A stretch of DNA of 64,000 bases from Bradyrhizobium sp. AZCC 1721 (GCF_036924715.1 NZ_JAZHSB010000001.1:3215001-3279000); one strand, 5' to 3'; numbered from the stretch's first letter, positions 54,517 through 63,794 are shown. Numbers and translations are program-made. The notes: generated by a model not told the origin, from the letters alone.

Positions 54517-55647
54517 TTACGTCTGTGCGCTGCGGGCGAGCCGGGCCAGCATTTCCGTAACCTGCTGATCGCGCTCTCGCTCCTGAGGGACGCGTGCTCG
54601 TTCCTGCGGTGCCCGCACCACTCGCTCCTGCGGTGCCCGCACTCGCTCCTGGGGTACGCGCACTCGTTCTTGCGGTACGCGTACACGTTCCTGGGGTACG
54701 CGGGCGCGCTCTTGCGGCACGCGGGGCCGCTCCTTCGGCACGCGGGTATGCTGTACAGCGCCGGTGCGCCGCAGGCGGGCGTCTTCATCGTGGAACACCG
54801 GCGGCGCGGGACGCTTGGTGCGCGCGGCATCCCACATCGCGCGCCGCTTGCGGCGTATGGCGCGGCGCGCCCGCATGCGCCCGATCCTGACAATCGCGCT
54901 TACCGTGAGGCCGGCGAGCGCCAGCGCTGCCGCCATCACCAGCAGCAACTTCTGCAGCGAGGCGGTCGGCTTTGCCGATTCTGGCGTGACAGGCGCAACC
55001 TGTTCTGCTGCGGGCTGCTGCACTTCCTCCACCTGCGCTGGCTGGTCTGCGGGCGCGTTGGCGGCAGCGAATTGTTGATCGGTCGGGGTGGTCGAGGAAC
55101 TTGCGTCGGGAGTGCCGTTCCAGCGCATGTTCGCCAACGGCGCCGGTGCGAGCACGTTCGGCATGGCAGCGCTTGGTCCGTTCTGGGCGGCGGGCGCGGA
55201 AGTTGCGCCAGTCGTTCGCGGCTCGGCTTTGACTAGCGAACTTGCCGCTGCACGGTTTTGCTGGGCAACCCATTCGGCACGCGCGTCGTCGAACGATTTG
55301 CGCGAGCTCGCTTGCACCGGTGCCGGTTCAGCGGCTGGCGGCGATGCCGCCGGGGCTGATGCGGGCGGCGCGGCGCGTGCAAATTTGTCGTCGGCCTTGT
55401 CGTTCTCCTCGCGGAGATACCAGCATTGACGTTTGGTGACGCGGTCGATGCGATAGTACCAATGGCTGCCCGACGGCGTCGCACCCTTCGGCGTGGACAG
55501 GCAACTGTCGGCTGCGGCGGCCTGCGCCACTGGAGCGGCCTGCGCTTCCGACACCTGGGCCCGGAGATCCGTCATGGTGGCGAGGCTCGCTCCCGCCACA
55601 ACACCGGCAAAGAGAGCCGGGACGAATTTCACGGAACACTTCGACAT
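54517..55647 (-). CDS. Hypothetical membrane protein with C-terminal VPQER repeats
   Basis: A 376-residue protein. It starts with a signal-like hydrophobic segment (FVPALFAGVVAGASLATMTD). A Trp/Tyr/Cys block (HWYYRIDRVTKRQCWYLREE) resembles a small surface domain also seen in other rhizobial proteins. A Pro/Ala-rich region is next, then a membrane helix (LLLVMAAALALAGLTVSAIV) and a basic tail (RARRAIRRKRRAMWDAART). The last 75 residues are a heptad-length repeat RVPQERA/V repeated about eight times. I do not know the family. Probably envelope-located. Confidence 0.65.
   Translation of the reverse strand: MSKCSVKFVPALFAGVVAGASLATMTDLRAQVSEAQAAPVAQAAAADSCLSTPKGATPSGSHWYYRIDRVTKRQCWYLREENDKADDKFARAAPPASAPAASPPAAEPAPVQASSRKSFDDARAEWVAQQNRAAASSLVKAEPRTTGATSAPAAQNGPSAAMPNVLAPAPLANMRWNGTPDASSSTTPTDQQFAAANAPADQPAQVEEVQQPAAEQVAPVTPESAKPTASLQKLLLVMAAALALAGLTVSAIVRIGRMRARRAIRRKRRAMWDAARTKRPAPPVFHDEDARLRRTGAVQHTRVPKERPRVPQERARVPQERVRVPQERVRVPQERVRAPQERVVRAPQERARVPQERERDQQVTEMLARLARSAQT
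54578..54748. repeat. Tandem repeat, about eight units of 21 bases (one of 24)
   Basis: Units such as CGCTCCTGCGGTGCCCGCACT, varied at several positions, stand head to tail inside the gene at 54517-55647. They encode VPQERVR-type heptads. Period is a multiple of three, so unit gain or loss would not shift the frame. Confidence 0.85.
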
Positions 55648-56460
55648 CTACATCCCCGGCAACGCTACGCTACTCGACGCTTGATGCGCCCAATCTGGTC
55701 AGAGACTTGGGTCGCAATGAGCCGCAATTTCGGAGCAGATGGGGTATAATTGCGGCTCGCGCGCCGCCTCATATGTGGCGGGCTAAGCTCATGAAAAATA
55801 TGTGGAAAACAGCGGCCTTTCTGTGGTTTGGAAGGGCTGTTGTTTAGAAGCGATCCAACGTTCTGAACATTCGTCCGATCGCACGAATGAACCGGAGCCG
55901 CTGCGGCGCGAGGGTGGGGCAGGTGATGCCGGTGCTTGGATACGCATCGTTGTTTTCGACAGATGTAGCTGACGCAGGACAAAGCATGGCGATCTCGCGG
56001 CGCGCAGCGCCCGAAGTTATACGATCTGCGATGCCCTCTTAAGATAGAGGGCGCAGGGAAAGCCGGGTGCCCATGACACCCGCAGTCGTGCGCAAGAATG
56101 CACACGGTGGACCGCAGGTGCGCCGGAACACCCGGCCTTCCCTGCGCAGTGGTTTTAACGCTTATGCCGCGATCTCCCCGGAGCCGAATTCCTCTGGCCT
56201 CCGTCGCCGATGGATTGGCGATTGATCGAAGGCCCGGTTGGGCCCGACAATCTCCATCGGCTTGACACCAGCAACGGGTGCCAGGACCACGCGGTTTTGC
56301 CGTCCGCAGCTTCCTCGGGCCGAAGCGCTTCAACCAGCCCGTATGCTGCCGGAAGAAGTTTTGGCCGAGGCGTTTAAGCGCCGGTCGTCTGCGTGCCGTT
56401 CAATCGCTCACGAGGCAAAGCCCGCCCTGCAATCACGCGCGCGCCTGACGCTGCTGCGTC
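55648..56460. other. Non-coding region with a strong 19-bp inverted repeat
   Basis: Between the VPQER gene and the duplicated block lie 813 bases without a supported gene. It includes the fold at 56051-56147, and the 56160-56340 stretch (GCCGAATTCC..., CAACGGGTGCCAGGACCACG) that I recognise as a frequent Bradyrhizobium intergenic sequence. Short frames across it on both strands have no conserved features. Confidence 0.6.
56051..56147. repeat. Long stem-loop element, 19-bp arms
   Basis: GCGCAGGGAAAGCCGGGTG (56051-56069) and CACCCGGCCTTCCCTGCGC (56129-56147) are inverse complements except for one base, around a 59-base loop. This looks like a genus-typical multi-copy palindrome, not a terminator, since no T-run follows. 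Confidence 0.65.
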
Positions 56461-57022
56461 CACCGCATTCCATGCCCAACGTCCGTGACGTTCGCGATAC
56501 GTCCCTCTTGGCGGGCCGGAACGGGCGAAGTTGTACGGCTGATTTGGGTGCGGCGAGAAGCGGAATATTTTTGATTCCCGGGCTTGACATGATTTCGGAA
56601 AATCAGAAGTGATTTGCCTGTCGCGCCGGTTGGTCGCAGCTAGCTGATTAGCCGCAATTCCAGATCGGCCCGATCGGCGTGCGCGTCCAGCAAGGACCGA
56701 AGCTGCCGCCATTGTAGCGACCGCCGTAAAAGCCGGGCCGACCGAAATAGTGCCAGTCGCCATCGTACCCGTAATAACGCGGGACAGGATCGATATACCA
56801 GGGGCGCAGGTTGGAACGCGCCATGCGCGAAATCGAATTTTTCCGGGTGTAAGCTGGAAGGCTGTTGTTCGGCGGCTGTTGATAGCCCGGCAGGAAGCCG
56901 TAGCCGTGCCAGCGTGGCGCCGGCCGTTTATGAGGTGGCGCAGCCGCCGCGACGACGGGCAGCAGCGATAGGATGATAGCGATCGAAACGAGGCGCAACA
57001 TAAGCACACCATAGACGGCCAG
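56461..57022. repeat. Direct duplication, copy 1 (562 bp)
   Basis: Bases 56461-57022 recur at 62930-63491 in the same orientation, offset by 6469 with no gaps and about a dozen to fourteen single-base differences by eye. The block contains a complete small secreted-protein gene in this copy. Confidence 0.9.
56648..57001 (-). CDS. Small secreted protein, glycine/tyrosine/proline-rich
   Basis: A 117-residue protein with a signal peptide (LRLVSIAIILSLLPVVAAAA). The mature part is rich in Tyr, Pro, Gly and Arg: RPAPRWHGYGFLPGYQQPPN, DPVPRYYGYDGDWHYFGRPG, FYGGRYNGGSFGPCWTRTPI, ending in PIGPIWNCG with two cysteines near the end. It is a conserved small secreted protein in Bradyrhizobium with no known role. 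Start may be ATG 57001 or GTG 57007. A second copy at 63117 has a premature stop at codon 31. Confidence 0.78.
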   Translation of the reverse strand: MLRLVSIAIILSLLPVVAAAAPPHKRPAPRWHGYGFLPGYQQPPNNSLPAYTRKNSISRMARSNLRPWYIDPVPRYYGYDGDWHYFGRPGFYGGRYNGGSFGPCWTRTPIGPIWNCG

Positions 57023-57178
57023 TTCGGGCGTGTACTCATTAAGCGACTAACTGATGTCCGCTCAACCCTCAACAGCGGCGGAATAGCGGACATAGCCCGA
57101 TGTCGCAGAAGTGCCATAACCGGACTCATGCGCCGCAGCAGAGTGCCGCCATTCGATCACCTCGTGGGCATTGGAGAG

Positions 57179-58924
57179 CTACTCGGGCAACCCCGCTTTC
57201 CGAAGACCCTCGATCTGCAGCTTCGCGTTGGATTGCCCACCACGGGCGATGAACGCGGATATTGTAAACGCGGGATCAAGCTCAAGCACGCGCGCCGCCG
57301 CCTCACGGGCCTCCGCATCACGTCCGAGGTGGGCGAAAGCGGACGCGAGACAGCGGTAAGCCGCCGAATAGGAGGGGTTGTGGCGCTGGGCTTTCTTCGC
57401 TGCGACGACGGCCTCGTCAAAGCGACGAAGCTCAATGAAGGCATTTCCCATTCCAACAAACGGCAGGTGTGACTGCGGGTCTACCGGGCTCATGCGCATG
57501 GCACGTTCAAAGCTCCTGACCGCTTCCTCCGGCAGCCCCGCAACTCTATGGACTTGGCCTCTGCAGGTCCATGCACGAAATGAATTTGGGTTGAGCGCGA
57601 CCGCCCGGTCCGCCAATTCGACACTACTTTCACTATCGCCAACCATGTACGCCGAGATTATGCCAGCCCATGCCAACGTGTCTGGATCACCATCGTCGAG
57701 GCTCAAGGCCAAGCGAACAAGCCGAACTGCTTCCTTGCGCTCGAATTGAGGATCGACAGCATAGCCCCAAACGACGTTGTTCATGTGACACATAGCTGCC
57801 AGAGCCGCAACGACGCCAAACCGAGGGTCTAGCTCCAAAGCGCGATGAGCCAGCCTTGTCGCCTCGGCCACCCCTTCGCTGGTCGTCAAATAATACTGCT
57901 GCATGGCTCGAAGAAACAAATCATAGGCGGTGAGGTTCTCTGGTCGGCGCCGCGTCGCCATACCAATCTCTGTTTGAAGCAGCTTGGGCTGAATGGCTGA
58001 GACAACAGCGACAGTCACTTCGTCCTGGAGAGCGAAAACGTCCGTCATGTCACGCTCGAACCTGTCCGCCCAAATGTGCGCGCCCGTCACCGCATCAATC
58101 AACTGCCCTGTGATGCGAACTTTCCCTGACGCCTTGCGCACAGAGCCCTCAAGGACGTAGCGCACACCGAGCCTGCGCCCGACTTCCTTGATATCGACGG
58201 CCTTGCCTTTGAAGGTGAAGCTCGAATTGCGGGCGATCACGAACAGCCATTTGAACCGCGAGAGCGCTGTGATTATTTCGTCAACCATGCCATCCGCGAA
58301 ATACTCCTGCTCAGGATCGCCGCTCATGTTCTCGAACGGCAGCACGGCGACGGAGGGCTTGTCCGGGAGTGGTGGGGCCGCACTCAGCCTATCGATCCGC
58401 GCGCTATACCCTCCTGCGCGTACCGCGTAAGCACGGATCAGCTTAGAGATGTTCTTGAGCTGCTGTTCGCCCCGGTCCTCGAGGCCAACGTCCAGCTTAC
58501 CCTCGACCTCAGTGTACACCTTCTCGGAAATCAGGATGCCGCCCGGATCGGCGACCCCTTCCAGCCGGACCGCGATGTTGATCCCGTCGCCAAATAGATC
58601 GTCGTCAGCCCCGACGATGACCTCTCCGAGATTGACCCCGATGCGCAGCTTAAGGGAGCTTCGGCCTGACGCGATGCTTTCCTGTATCTCCACCGCGCAT
58701 CGCACCGCAGCCGACGGACTCGCGAACTCGGCCAACGCGCCGTCACCCGTGGTCTTGATCAGCCGCCCGTCGTGGCGGGAGAGGCCAGGCTCAATTACTT
58801 CGCGCTTCAGCCGCTCGAACTCGGCGTAAGTGGCTTCCTCAGCGCGTTGCATCAACGCGGAGTAGCCGACCACGTCGGCAGCCAAGATCGCCGCTAATCG
58901 CCTTTGAACCCGCTGCTCGGTCAC
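57179..58924 (-). CDS. Class III adenylate cyclase with TPR domain
   Basis: A 581-residue protein (GTG start at 58924). The N-terminal cyclase domain has AAILAADVVGYSALMQRAEE and KTTGDGALAEFASPSAAV with the metal aspartates. Next is the TolB-like/FlgO-type segment VLPFENMSGDPEQEYFADG and WLFVIARNSSFTFKGKAVDI, then TPR helices from about residue 330 (LFLRAMQQYYLTTSEGVAEA onward) with the terminal EGLRKAGLPE motif. Soluble. The family is expanded in Bradyrhizobium, and its signal inputs are unknown. Confidence 0.9.
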   Translation of the reverse strand: MTEQRVQRRLAAILAADVVGYSALMQRAEEATYAEFERLKREVIEPGLSRHDGRLIKTTGDGALAEFASPSAAVRCAVEIQESIASGRSSLKLRIGVNLGEVIVGADDDLFGDGINIAVRLEGVADPGGILISEKVYTEVEGKLDVGLEDRGEQQLKNISKLIRAYAVRAGGYSARIDRLSAAPPLPDKPSVAVLPFENMSGDPEQEYFADGMVDEIITALSRFKWLFVIARNSSFTFKGKAVDIKEVGRRLGVRYVLEGSVRKASGKVRITGQLIDAVTGAHIWADRFERDMTDVFALQDEVTVAVVSAIQPKLLQTEIGMATRRRPENLTAYDLFLRAMQQYYLTTSEGVAEATRLAHRALELDPRFGVVAALAAMCHMNNVVWGYAVDPQFERKEAVRLVRLALSLDDGDPDTLAWAGIISAYMVGDSESSVELADRAVALNPNSFRAWTCRGQVHRVAGLPEEAVRSFERAMRMSPVDPQSHLPFVGMGNAFIELRRFDEAVVAAKKAQRHNPSYSAAYRCLASAFAHLGRDAEAREAAARVLELDPAFTISAFIARGGQSNAKLQIEGLRKAGLPE

Positions 58925-59190
58925 GGCACCCTCGAAACGACCAGACTAACCACGCCGGAGGGGCGGAAAGCAGCTTAGCACTTTGTTGCGCATCTGTGAG
59001 CGGTAATCGCGGGAGGGCCTTGTTGCCCCAAACGGCATTTGCTGTGCCCGTGGCACGGCGGCAATAAGCGTGCGGCAAATTCGGGAAGTCCGAGTTGGGC
59101 CAAAGGCGACATCGCCCTTCCACGATCTCAGGAATAGGAATAGGCTATTCGCGCCCGTTCGCATCGGATTACCGCCGCGGAGGGACTGCA

Positions 59191-60171
59191 ATGAAACTTC
59201 CCCACCGAAGGCAGTTTCTGCATTTGGCTGCGGCCACTGCCGCGCTACCGGCGCTCTCGACGATCGCGCGAGCGCAAGCCTATCCGACGCGGCCGGTGCG
59301 CATCATCGTCGGCTTTCCCGCTGGCGGCTCCGGGGACTTTCACGCTCGTCTAATGGGTCAGTGGTTATCGGAGCGGCTCGGCCAGCAATTCGTCGTCGAC
59401 AACCGGCCGGGTGCCGGCGGCAATATTGGCACGGAGGCAGTCGTCCGTGCACCGGCCGACGGCTATACGCTCCTGCTGGCCTTAACGCCGAACGCAATCA
59501 ACGCAACGCTCTACGACAGGCTTAACTTCAACTTCATCCGGGACATTGCACCGGTTGCCGGGATCGTGCATGGGCCCCAAGTCATGGTGATGCATCCTGC
59601 TCATCCCACCAGAACCGTTCCGGACTTCATCGCCTACGCCAAGGCCAATCCCGGCAAGATCAACATGGCGTCGGGCGGCGTCGGGACGCCGGGCCATCTG
59701 GCCGGCGAGCTGTTCAAGATCATGACTGGCGTCAACTTAATTCACGTGCCCTATCGCGGCGAAGGACCTGCCCTTACCGACGCGATTAGTGGGCAGTTCG
59801 AGCTAATGTTCGTCAGCGGGAGCCCATCACTTGAGTTCATCCGGGCTGGTAAACTGCGAGCCCTTGCGGTGACCACCGCAACGCGGTCGCCGGCGCTGCC
59901 GGACGTGCCGACCATTGCCGAAACGGTCCCCGGATATGAGGTGACCGTGTGGGCGGGGATGGGTGCGCCGAAGGGCACACCGTCCGAGATCATTCACAAG
60001 CTCAACGATCATATCAATGCCGGACTAGCAAGCCCCGGTATCAAGGCGCGATACGCCGATCTGGGCCTTACGCCTCTTGTTTTCTCGCCATCTGACTTCG
60101 GAAAATTCGTCGCTGACGACACGCAAAGGTGGGCGAAGGTGATCCGCGCGGCCAACATCAAGCTGAAGTAA
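59191..60171 (+). CDS. Bug family tripartite tricarboxylate transporter substrate-binding protein
   Basis: A 326-residue periplasmic protein. A twin-Arg-like signal (HRRQFLHLAAATAALPALST) precedes YPTRPVRIIVGFPAGGSGDF, the usual Bug start; the ligand loop is PGAGGNIGTEAVVRAPADGY, and VGTPGHLAGELFKIMTGVNL plus VPYRGEGPALTDAISGQFEL follow. It would bind a carboxylate for a TctAB-type permease, but no tctA or tctB is here, so it is an orphan receptor. The upstream in-frame extension has no conservation; ATG 59191 has GGAGGG six bases before. Confidence 0.92.
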   Translation: MKLPHRRQFLHLAAATAALPALSTIARAQAYPTRPVRIIVGFPAGGSGDFHARLMGQWLSERLGQQFVVDNRPGAGGNIGTEAVVRAPADGYTLLLALTPNAINATLYDRLNFNFIRDIAPVAGIVHGPQVMVMHPAHPTRTVPDFIAYAKANPGKINMASGGVGTPGHLAGELFKIMTGVNLIHVPYRGEGPALTDAISGQFELMFVSGSPSLEFIRAGKLRALAVTTATRSPALPDVPTIAETVPGYEVTVWAGMGAPKGTPSEIIHKLNDHINAGLASPGIKARYADLGLTPLVFSPSDFGKFVADDTQRWAKVIRAANIKLK

Positions 60172-60306
60172 TTTCGACCCGCCGATGTTTCATACTGCCG
60201 ATACGCAAACGCCGATCGCTCGATGACCGGTTAGGGTCAAAGCTGTCCGCTTTGGCGGTCTGGCGATCACTTCCGAGCTGGCGCTATAAGCGAACCATTT
60301 CGGAGC

Positions 60307-62178
60307 TCATTCGCATGTCGTAAAGCGGCCAACAAAGGAAGTCCCGCTTATTCGATCATCGTCCCAACGGGCGAGCATCTTTCTGCGATGGTCATTCGGG
60401 CAGCCCGGCTCGCCGCAATCCTTCCTCGTATCGCGAGAGGTCTTCGGCAAGCCGAATAGGGGGAGCACGTCTTTGAGATTGGAAATACGCAGCGTGGGAT
60501 TGAGTTGCCGCAGCCGAGCCATTGCCTTGTGTGCTTGCTCCGGCCGTCCGGCCATCGCATTGCTTGCGGCAGCGATGCGTAATCCAGATTGATGGTCCGG
60601 ATCGTCCTGCAATACCATTGCCGCCCACGATGCCGCTTCGTCATAGCGGCCCAGTAAGAAATGGGCAATCGCGGTCCCGGCCCGCATTCCGCTCACCCGC
60701 GGATCAAGTGGGCTCAGGCGCATCGCACGCGCGAAGCGCTCGATCGCCGCTTCCGGCTCGCCGAGCCAGTTTTTCGCCCAGCCGCCGCAAAGCCATGCCA
60801 TGGCCAAATTGGAATTGAGCATCAGCGCGCGATCGATCAAGGCGGCGCCTGCCTCGACATCGCGAACAACATTCACTAACGCCCACCCACTGTCGGCGAG
60901 CGCAGTCGCGTCATCCTTGCCCAACTCAATCGCCCGCTGGGCCAGCCTTTTTACTTCGGCAATCTCGTTCCCTGTGACTGTAATCCAGCCATTGATCTTG
61001 GCAAAGACGTAGCAAGAGGCGGCGCGACCGTAGGCGGAGGCAAAATCCGGGTCGAGCTCGATCGCGCTGTTGAACAGGCGCAATGCCTCGTCGTTCGCTT
61101 GCCGGCTGGCAAACTGATAAAGCCTGGCCAAACCGCGTAAATAGAGGGCATAGGCGTCGAGACTCTCGGTCGGCTTGCGCTTGGCACGCTCGATCTCGGC
61201 TTTTTCCACCACCGGCGCGATCGCCCCGACAACGCTCTCGGTGACCTGGTCCTGCAGACCGAAGATGTCGCCGATCCCGCCATCAAACCGGTCTGCCCAA
61301 AGATGCGCCCCGGTGGCGGTATCGACGAGCTGTCCCGTGATGCGTACCCGGTTGGCCGCTTTGCGAACGCTGCCTTCCAGCACGTAGCGCACCCCAAGCT
61401 CGCGTCCCACCTGCTTCACGTCGACGGCGCGCCCCTTGTAGGTGAAGCTCGAGTTGCGGGCGATGACGAACAGCGCCTTGAAATGGGACAGCGCCGTGAT
61501 GATGTCATCGACCATTCCATCGGCAAAGTAGTCCTGTTCTGGATCGCCGCTCATGTTGGCGAATGGCAGCACAGCGACAGAGGGCTTATCGGGGAGCGTA
61601 AGGGCGGCCTCATCAACACGCAGGCGGTTCGGCACGGCTGGCACGGCGCGACCGTATGGGACGCGCCAGACCCGCATCGGTTCGGCGATATTCTTCAAGG
61701 ATTGCGAACCCAAATCCTCAAACGTTACATCTACCTTGCCCCGAATTTGCCGACGCGCGTCGTCCGAGATGCTGATACCGCCCGGCTCTGCAATCCCTTC
61801 GAGACGCACTGCAATATTGACCCCGTCACCAAAGATATCGTTCTCTTCGATAATGATATCACCGACGTGAATGCCGATGCGGAGCTCGATCCGCTTGTCC
61901 TGCGGCACGTCGATATTTTGTTCGACCATGCCGCGTTGAATTTCGTCGGCACATCGGACCGCGTCGACCACGCTGGCGAACTCGGCGATAGCGCCGTCCC
62001 CGGTATTCTTGACGACACGACCGTGATGCTGCGCGATTTTGGGATCGAAAAGCGTCCTTCTAAGCGCTTTCAGTCGCGCCAGCGTGCCTTCTTCGTCTAT
62101 CCCTATTAAGCGGCAAGAGCCTGCGACATCCGCCGCCAGAATAGCTGCCAGTCGTCGCTCTACGTACTCGCTGCTCAA
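60307..62178 (-). CDS. Class III adenylate cyclase with TPR domain, 3'-frameshifted
   Basis: A 623-residue paralogue of the protein at 57179, with AAILAADVAGSCRLIGIDEE (TTG start 62178), KNTGDGAIAEFASVVDAV and the FlgO-like VLPFANMSGDPEQDYFADG. TPR helices run to about residue 590. As printed, the last 45 residues are unrelated to the family. If one C is added at the five-C run 60459-60463 (read on the minus strand), the end becomes PPIRLAEDLSRYEEGLRRAGLPE-like and stops at 60392, the family's standard terminus. So the true 3' end is probably 60392. Confidence 0.88.
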   Translation of the reverse strand: MSSEYVERRLAAILAADVAGSCRLIGIDEEGTLARLKALRRTLFDPKIAQHHGRVVKNTGDGAIAEFASVVDAVRCADEIQRGMVEQNIDVPQDKRIELRIGIHVGDIIIEENDIFGDGVNIAVRLEGIAEPGGISISDDARRQIRGKVDVTFEDLGSQSLKNIAEPMRVWRVPYGRAVPAVPNRLRVDEAALTLPDKPSVAVLPFANMSGDPEQDYFADGMVDDIITALSHFKALFVIARNSSFTYKGRAVDVKQVGRELGVRYVLEGSVRKAANRVRITGQLVDTATGAHLWADRFDGGIGDIFGLQDQVTESVVGAIAPVVEKAEIERAKRKPTESLDAYALYLRGLARLYQFASRQANDEALRLFNSAIELDPDFASAYGRAASCYVFAKINGWITVTGNEIAEVKRLAQRAIELGKDDATALADSGWALVNVVRDVEAGAALIDRALMLNSNLAMAWLCGGWAKNWLGEPEAAIERFARAMRLSPLDPRVSGMRAGTAIAHFLLGRYDEAASWAAMVLQDDPDHQSGLRIAAASNAMAGRPEQAHKAMARLRQLNPTLRISNLKDVLPLFGLPKTSRDTRKDCGEPGCPNDHRRKMLARWDDDRISGTSFVGRFTTCE

Positions 62179-62327
62179 GATGCACCCCCAAGGTTGGGGG
62201 AAATTGAATGTTCATATAGCACAATTGTGGGCCCATGTCCGGCTATGCGCACGTCGGAAAATGGGTCTTGGCCGTGTAAAAACACCCTTCCCAGGGAAGT
62301 TTGTGAGAAGTCTGGACCGGTTCGGTC

Positions 62328-62843
62328 TCAGGCGACGATCGCAGCCATCAGCGGCTTGGTCCAGACGATGTTCATGACCCGTGTTAGATTATAGGCAAGG
62401 ACCGCGAGAGCCATCTCGGCTGCTACTTTTGGAAGCGTTTTGGTGAGGAAGTGTGTCGCTCCCATGCGGGCCTTCATCGTGCCGAACGGATGCTCGACCG
62501 TCTCGCGACGCACGCGCATGGCATGCGGGTTTGCATCAAGGCGCCGCTGCACAGCTTCGAGCAGATGCACATGCTCCCATCGTGGAATCCGCCGCTCCGG
62601 TCCTGTCGTGCATTGCGACTTAAGAGAACAATCTTGACAAGCTGTGGCCCAATAGCGCCGTAGCCGCTTGCCGTCCTCCTCGCTCGTAAAGCGATATGGC
62701 AGTTGCTCCCCGGCTGGACAGCGATAGGCGTCCTCCTTGGCAAATAGACAAAGTCCTGCTTGCCGAAGCGGCCATCTGACTTGGCACCCGACGTCTGCGG
62801 CTTGAGCAAAGTTACTGTGATGCCGGCCTCGTGACACGCGAGG
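62328..62843 (-). pseudogene. IS1182-family transposase remnant
   Basis: The C-terminal part of an IS1182-type DDE transposase: AYRCPAGEQLPYRFTSEEDG, then CQDCSLKSQCTTGPERRIPR (zinc-type cysteines), VRRETVEHPFGTMKARMGAT and LPKVAAEMALAVLAYNLTRV. An upstream frame supplies ITVTLLKPQTSGAKSDGRFG and KQDFVYL, so there is a one-base shift near 62745. The N-terminal half is missing and the fragment stops exactly at the repeat at 62843. It cannot move the element now. Confidence 0.85.
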
Positions 62844-62927
62844 AATTACGGTGACAGTGCACTCAATACGCGTCGAGAACCAACGTTAAGTGCACTGTCA
62901 TCGAGATAAGTGCACTGTCACCGTAAT
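62843..62927. repeat. Cluster of three TGCACTGTCA repeats, mixed orientation
   Basis: GAATTACGGTGACAGTGCAC (62843-62862) is on one strand; TAAGTGCACTGTCA (62887-62900) and TAAGTGCACTGTCACCGTAA (62907-62926) are on the other. They separate the transposase remnant from duplication copy 2. Similar 20-mers are known as flanks of small mobile elements; I recall but cannot confirm a RAYT/REP link. Confidence 0.65.
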
Positions 62928-62929
62928 CT

Positions 62930-63491
62930 CACCGCATTCCATGCCCAACGTCCGTGACGTTCGCGATACGCCCCTCTTGGCGGGCCGGAACGGGCGAAGT
63001 TGTACGGCTGATTTGGGTGCGGCGAGAAGCGGAATATTTTTGATTCCCGGGCTTGACACGATTTCGGAAAATCAGAAGTGATTTGCCTGTCGCGCCGGTT
63101 GGTCGCAGCTAGCTTATCAGCCGCAATTCCAGATCGGCCCGATCGGCGTGCGCGTCCAGCAAGGGCCGAAGCTGCCGCCATTGTAGCGACCGCCGTAAAA
63201 GCCGGGCCGACCGAAATAGTGCCAGTCGCCATCGTACCCGAAATAACGCGGGACAGGATCGATATACCAAGGGCGCCGGTTGGAACGCGCCATGCGCGAA
63301 ATTGAATCTTTCCGAGTGTAAGCTGGAAGGCTGTTGTTCGGCGGCTGTTGATAGCCCGGCAGGAAGCCGTAGCCGTGCTAGCGTGGCGCCGGCCGTTTAT
63401 GAGGTGGCGCAGCCGCCGCGACGACGGGCAGCAGCGATAGGATGATAGCGATCGAAACGAGGCGCAACATAAGCACACCATAGACGGCCAG
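62930..63491. repeat. Direct duplication, copy 2 (562 bp)
   Basis: The second copy of 56461-57022, same orientation. It is flanked by the repeat cluster at 62843-62927 on the left and by a further repeat at 63527 on the right, which suggests it was carried here by a mobile element. Confidence 0.9.
63117..63470 (-). pseudogene. Duplicate secreted-protein gene with nonsense codon
   Basis: The counterpart of the gene at 56648, with the same signal peptide. Codon 31 is TAG in place of TGG (plus-strand CTA at 63378-63380), truncating the protein after the RPAPR stretch. A TGA ends the original frame at 63117. With about a dozen other changes it is a non-functional copy, unless the TAG is read through. 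Confidence 0.85.
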
Positions 63492-63526
63492 CTAGTGAGA
63501 GGCGATTCAAAATCTGCGAACAGTGC

Positions 63527-63546
63527 GGAATTACGGTGACGGCACC
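63527..63546. repeat. ATTACGGTGAC repeat copy
   Basis: GGAATTACGGTGACGGCACC matches the first part of the repeat at 62843, then diverges. Together with the copies at 62843-62927 and 63958 it brackets the second duplication copy and the hydrolase fragment. Confidence 0.5.
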
Positions 63547-63602
63547 GCAGTCCAGCAGTAGCTAGCGCTGTACGGCGGCTCCGCTTTGCGCCGAGCGCTT
63601 CC

Positions 63603-63794
63603 CTAGCGTATATCCAAACCGGGCCTTAAGGCGTCCTTGGACTTCATCACGGCAAGCGTTTGGTCGAGTGTGTCTTGGTCGGCCTTAGCATTGTGTTCCA
63701 TCCTCCAACCGTGGAAGATGTAGGTTGGTGTGCGATCTTCGTAGCCGTGATGGACGCCACGGTAAACTACCACGCGCACGTTCTTGTCGCTCAA
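63603..63794 (-). pseudogene. C-terminal fragment of an alpha/beta-hydrolase, dienelactone hydrolase-like
   Basis: The frame reads VRVVVYRGVHHGYEDRTPTY then IFHGWRMEHNAKADQDTLDQ to the end at 63603. The HHG motif with a preceding YRGV strand resembles the catalytic-histidine region of dienelactone hydrolases. In-frame coding extends upstream only to about 63835 (CCANDSKVCEAL) before the palindrome at 63873, so the rest of the enzyme is missing. Assignment rests on one motif and the fold pattern. Confidence 0.4.

Noticed and set aside
54578..54748. CRISPR-like array
   Set aside because: The repeats have no spacers between them, are in frame with a gene, and no cas genes are present.
55665..56333. 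222-residue minus-strand frame over the stem-loop region
   Set aside because: Covers recognisable non-coding multi-copy sequence and a long palindrome; the Cys/Arg-rich product has no family features.
56374..57129. 251-residue minus-strand frame over the duplicated block
   Set aside because: It is a different frame from the clear signal-peptide protein at 56648-57001, and contains no conserved motif.
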